Assembly: GCA_000320545.1 (NCBI GenBank)
Contig: ADNK01003400.1
Location: forward strand, 1-22,500
DNA from: Bigelowiella natans CCMP2755
Taxonomy: Eukaryota > Cercozoa > Chlorarachniophyceae
Reading direction: 5' to 3'
DNA length: 22,500 nucleotides
Made by a program: the position numbers and the translations under genes. The notes under the pieces are model-generated. The model saw only the letters and a list, made by a program, of their open reading frames with translations, searched no databases and was not told the DNA's origin. This document shows positions 20,335-22,500 of the stretch, piece after piece. Each line of letters opens with the position of its first letter. Within the stretch, counting starts at the first letter, position 1.

Positions 20335-21226
20335 CATTAGTTTCTTCATTTAGAAGCCTGTCATGCGAGAGGCTCAGCTAAGTCTATTCTAAGGCATGCT
20401 CAAGAACAAACAGCTTACATTCATCATCGATGATGCAGATTCATTTTGCAAGAGGTTTATTTGCTCCAAAGTAGCCGCGTGAGTGTCGTCCTCGTTGAGT
20501 GAGACTAGCAAAATATGATAAGATTTAAGCATACGATGAAAGAGAGAACACAATAGGGCCAGGGATTGCTGTAGACGGTTTGACGTTTATGTAGCTTTTC
20601 CTTTTTTTTAATTCTTCCCTATCCCTGATTCATCAAATACTCACAAAAACGAGGAGCTGCTGCGTATTTAACATGCTAGATATCGATATCCGTCTCAGAG
20701 GGATAGATCTAGTCACCTGCAGAAGTGAGCAGATAGCACGAAAGTACAGACAGCAGGATCACCATCGAGCTACGACAAGAATGTATAAGCAGGGGAGGGT
20801 GGGCCTCCAATGCACGCTGTTCTTAGATCTCCAAGGTTGGTCGGCCCCTATTGGTCTGTGGGCATTCAAAATTTCAAAATTCTTACCTGGAGGGGAAAGT
20901 CTGGAAAGAGGCAGATTCCGCTGGTTTTTGAAAGACGACATGAAATTCATATTTTTACGGATAAAATTGCCCTGTATTTCTCGTAAGACACCGATTTCGA
21001 AGGAGCAGGAGGCGGCTCTGGAAAGGCAGTCTGAGAGGGCGGCCAGATGAGTGAATTAGCGAATTCCGTTTATTATTTTCAGACGACAGGATCAAAACAT
21101 TAACTCATACTAAAAATACATCGTATTTTGTAATTTTATTACCGAGAAGTGATGTTCAATGAACATATTAATAAGACGGATGTTCTGTCATCTAAAATTT
21201 ATAAATCGGGGGTCCTTTCGGAAACA
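20079..21226. other. Intergenic stretch with compound CT/CA/GA microsatellite
   Basis: A compound tract of (CT)n at about 20190-20256, (CA)n at about 20281-20299 and (GA)n at about 20300-20333. A plus-strand frame at 20673-21050 and an overlapping minus-strand frame with a good GTAAGA donor near 20886 are present, but neither has supporting motifs. A 5' exon of the Ser-rich gene may lie here. Confidence 0.5.
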
Positions 21227-22347
21227 ATGGCGTCCGCTCCGGCGAGCCGTCTGGCCGCCGAGGAGAAACACAGGGCTGCCTCATCGGACCCGGCTCCTCT
21301 AATGTTCGCAGAACTTCTTCCGAACCTGCGGCAACTCGTCGTTGCGATCGCTCTACAGAAAGGAGGGAAGGTGGGTCATGCTGCTCTCGCCTGGTGTCAG
21401 CGTTAGTAGGGTTCTCGATGAAGGTTTTGTGGACTTTCCGTGGAGATCGCTGGCGTCCTTTTGCATCTTCTTTAACAAACTATACGCTGTATAATTGAGA
21501 GGGACGTTTCTAATTGGAATAGGTTCCAAAAATTCGTATGGTTGGAAATGCGCTGACGATAGCTTGGGAGGCAGCTGCAGCAGCGACGACTTTGAACTCG
21601 GCTGAGGGGGGAGAAGGCGGGTATACTTTTAAGCTAAATCTCGGATGTAAACTGGATGCTCGCAAGGTAGCATCGAATCCCCGCCCCCCCCTCCCCCTTC
21701 TACCCTCCTTCCTCCCCCCACCCACAGCAAAGACGTAGATTCTGCTCCAACGCACAATTTTCGGAAAAAACACTCTGCCCGCACATGCGCATATCAAATG
21801 ATTGGTTATAAATCGATGTCAATAAACAAGACCTCGGTCCGCGCTATAAGGGGGCAATCGCTCGTATATGTCAAGATACCGTTGGAAAGAAATGCGATGC
21901 TGCCGTCGCCCATGCGCGTGCCCTACTCCTGGGAACTTGATCCTAGCCAAGTGTCAACGCTATACTGTCGCACCTGTGGGAATCGATTATCGAGAAATAA
22001 ACCGCGGGAGATTCTGCCTTTGCCATCACCACACTGGATGGAGCTCACCGATCTGTGGTAGGCACTAGAATTGTGTTGGGGGCTTGTTGCGAACGTTGGC
22101 TTCCATCGTCGTCAGCGAGCTAGGCACTGCGTGCATACAACGAAATTTGCAGCTATCTCTCCTCTTTTTTTGTGAAAAGGATGAATTTTTTTAAAATTTT
22201 GATATGTATGCTGCTACCATGTAACTGCCGCTACTACCCGGATTCACTTTCGCTTGACGATGATGCGTGAAACAATTACTGACAGGTACTGCGCTGGGAG
22301 AGAGAGTAGCTCATTGCTAGCGAAGGTGGCTGAGGCCCCTCTCAAAG
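21227..22347 (+). CDS. UBE3D: UBE3D-like (HECT_2) E3 ubiquitin ligase, 5' part
   Basis: UBE3D-type proteins bind E2 enzymes and act as HECT-like E3 ubiquitin ligases. Proposed exons: 21227-21370, 21523-21666, 21728 (or 21831)-22057, 22286-22347, continuing past the window. Seen: LYCRTCGNRLSRNKPREILP (quoted to 20 residues) followed by LPSPHWMELTDLWYC, the family's Cys-x-x-Cys and LPLPS-x-x-W...W-x-C signature, the last Trp being split by the exon 3/4 intron with matching phase 2. The N-terminal region (FAELLPNLRQLVVAIAL) fits the family's first strand less clearly. Start: ATG at 21227 with A at -3 and G at +4. The exon 3 acceptor is uncertain. The strongest site (CACCCACAG, 21727) is out of phase with the 21666 donor; an AAG site at 21830 is in phase but weak. 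Alternatively exon 2 ends at a GTATAC donor in phase 2. Confidence 0.85.
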
Positions 22348-22449
22348 GTTGGTTGTTGTCGATTGAATCCGAATCTTACGTATCAATATCTGTCATGTTA
22401 ATTCATATAAATTCACGCGTATGTTTTATATATAAATAGTATTTATACA

Positions 22450-22457
<8 letters not shown>

Positions 22458-22494
<37 letters not shown>
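22458..22494. repeat. (AT)n microsatellite
   Basis: About 18 AT units at the right edge, within an intron or downstream region of the UBE3D-like gene. Confidence 0.9.
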
Positions 22495-22497
<3 letters not shown>

Positions 22498-22500
22498 GAC

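Noticed and set aside
20673-21050. 125-codon plus-strand frame and an overlapping minus-strand exon candidate with a GTAAGA donor
   Set aside because: No motif, no matching acceptors or phases with neighbours; cannot choose a strand.
1-22500. tRNA genes, other structural RNAs and telomere repeats
   Set aside because: Read through by eye for T-loop-like GGTTCGANNCC words, U6-like sequence and TTAGGG-type arrays on both strands; none convincing.

Overview
This window looks like nuclear DNA of an intron-rich eukaryote, most likely a unicellular alga or other protist. The evidence is GT-AG introns of about 65-550 nt whose phases match across exon joins, eukaryote-only proteins, a Pol III-type 5S rRNA gene, and many long microsatellites. 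Nothing in the sequence fixes the lineage more closely. Gene models below were spliced by hand from reading frame, GT/AG sites, phase agreement and family motifs; no search or RNA evidence was available.

Layout. At the left, a POT1-like telomere end-binding protein is encoded on the minus strand (start at 3096, running left and probably out of the window). A long non-coding stretch follows, with one possible orphan exon at 4276-4373. A complete ten-exon CENP-C/Mif2 kinetochore gene is on the plus strand (5011-7645). Next come a 70-nt AT microsatellite, a palindrome-rich block (8.2-8.9 kb) and a single 5S rRNA gene on the minus strand (9003-9121). A small four-helix membrane protein lies at 9509-9997. 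From 10.9 to 14.4 kb there is a divergent pair: a seven-exon macro-domain protein (minus) and a phytanoyl-CoA-dioxygenase-like protein (plus), with start codons about 120 bp apart.

From 14.4 to 17.2 kb the sequence is repeat-rich, with a 72-nt foldback at 15004-15075 and a diverged direct duplication. A weak multi-exon plus-strand gene may lie at 17213-17491. A Ser/Glu-rich, low-complexity minus-strand gene occupies 17.8-20.1 kb. The right end holds the 5' part of a UBE3D-like (HECT_2) E3 ubiquitin ligase (21227 to beyond 22347).

The genes are not an operon and share no single pathway. It is notable that a telomere end-binding protein and an inner kinetochore protein are neighbours, transcribed divergently. 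I did not find a clear undescribed system. The best second-look items are the foldback, the palindrome-rich repeat family beside 5S, two stop-free 3n introns, and the dioxygenase-like protein without an evident second half of its active site.
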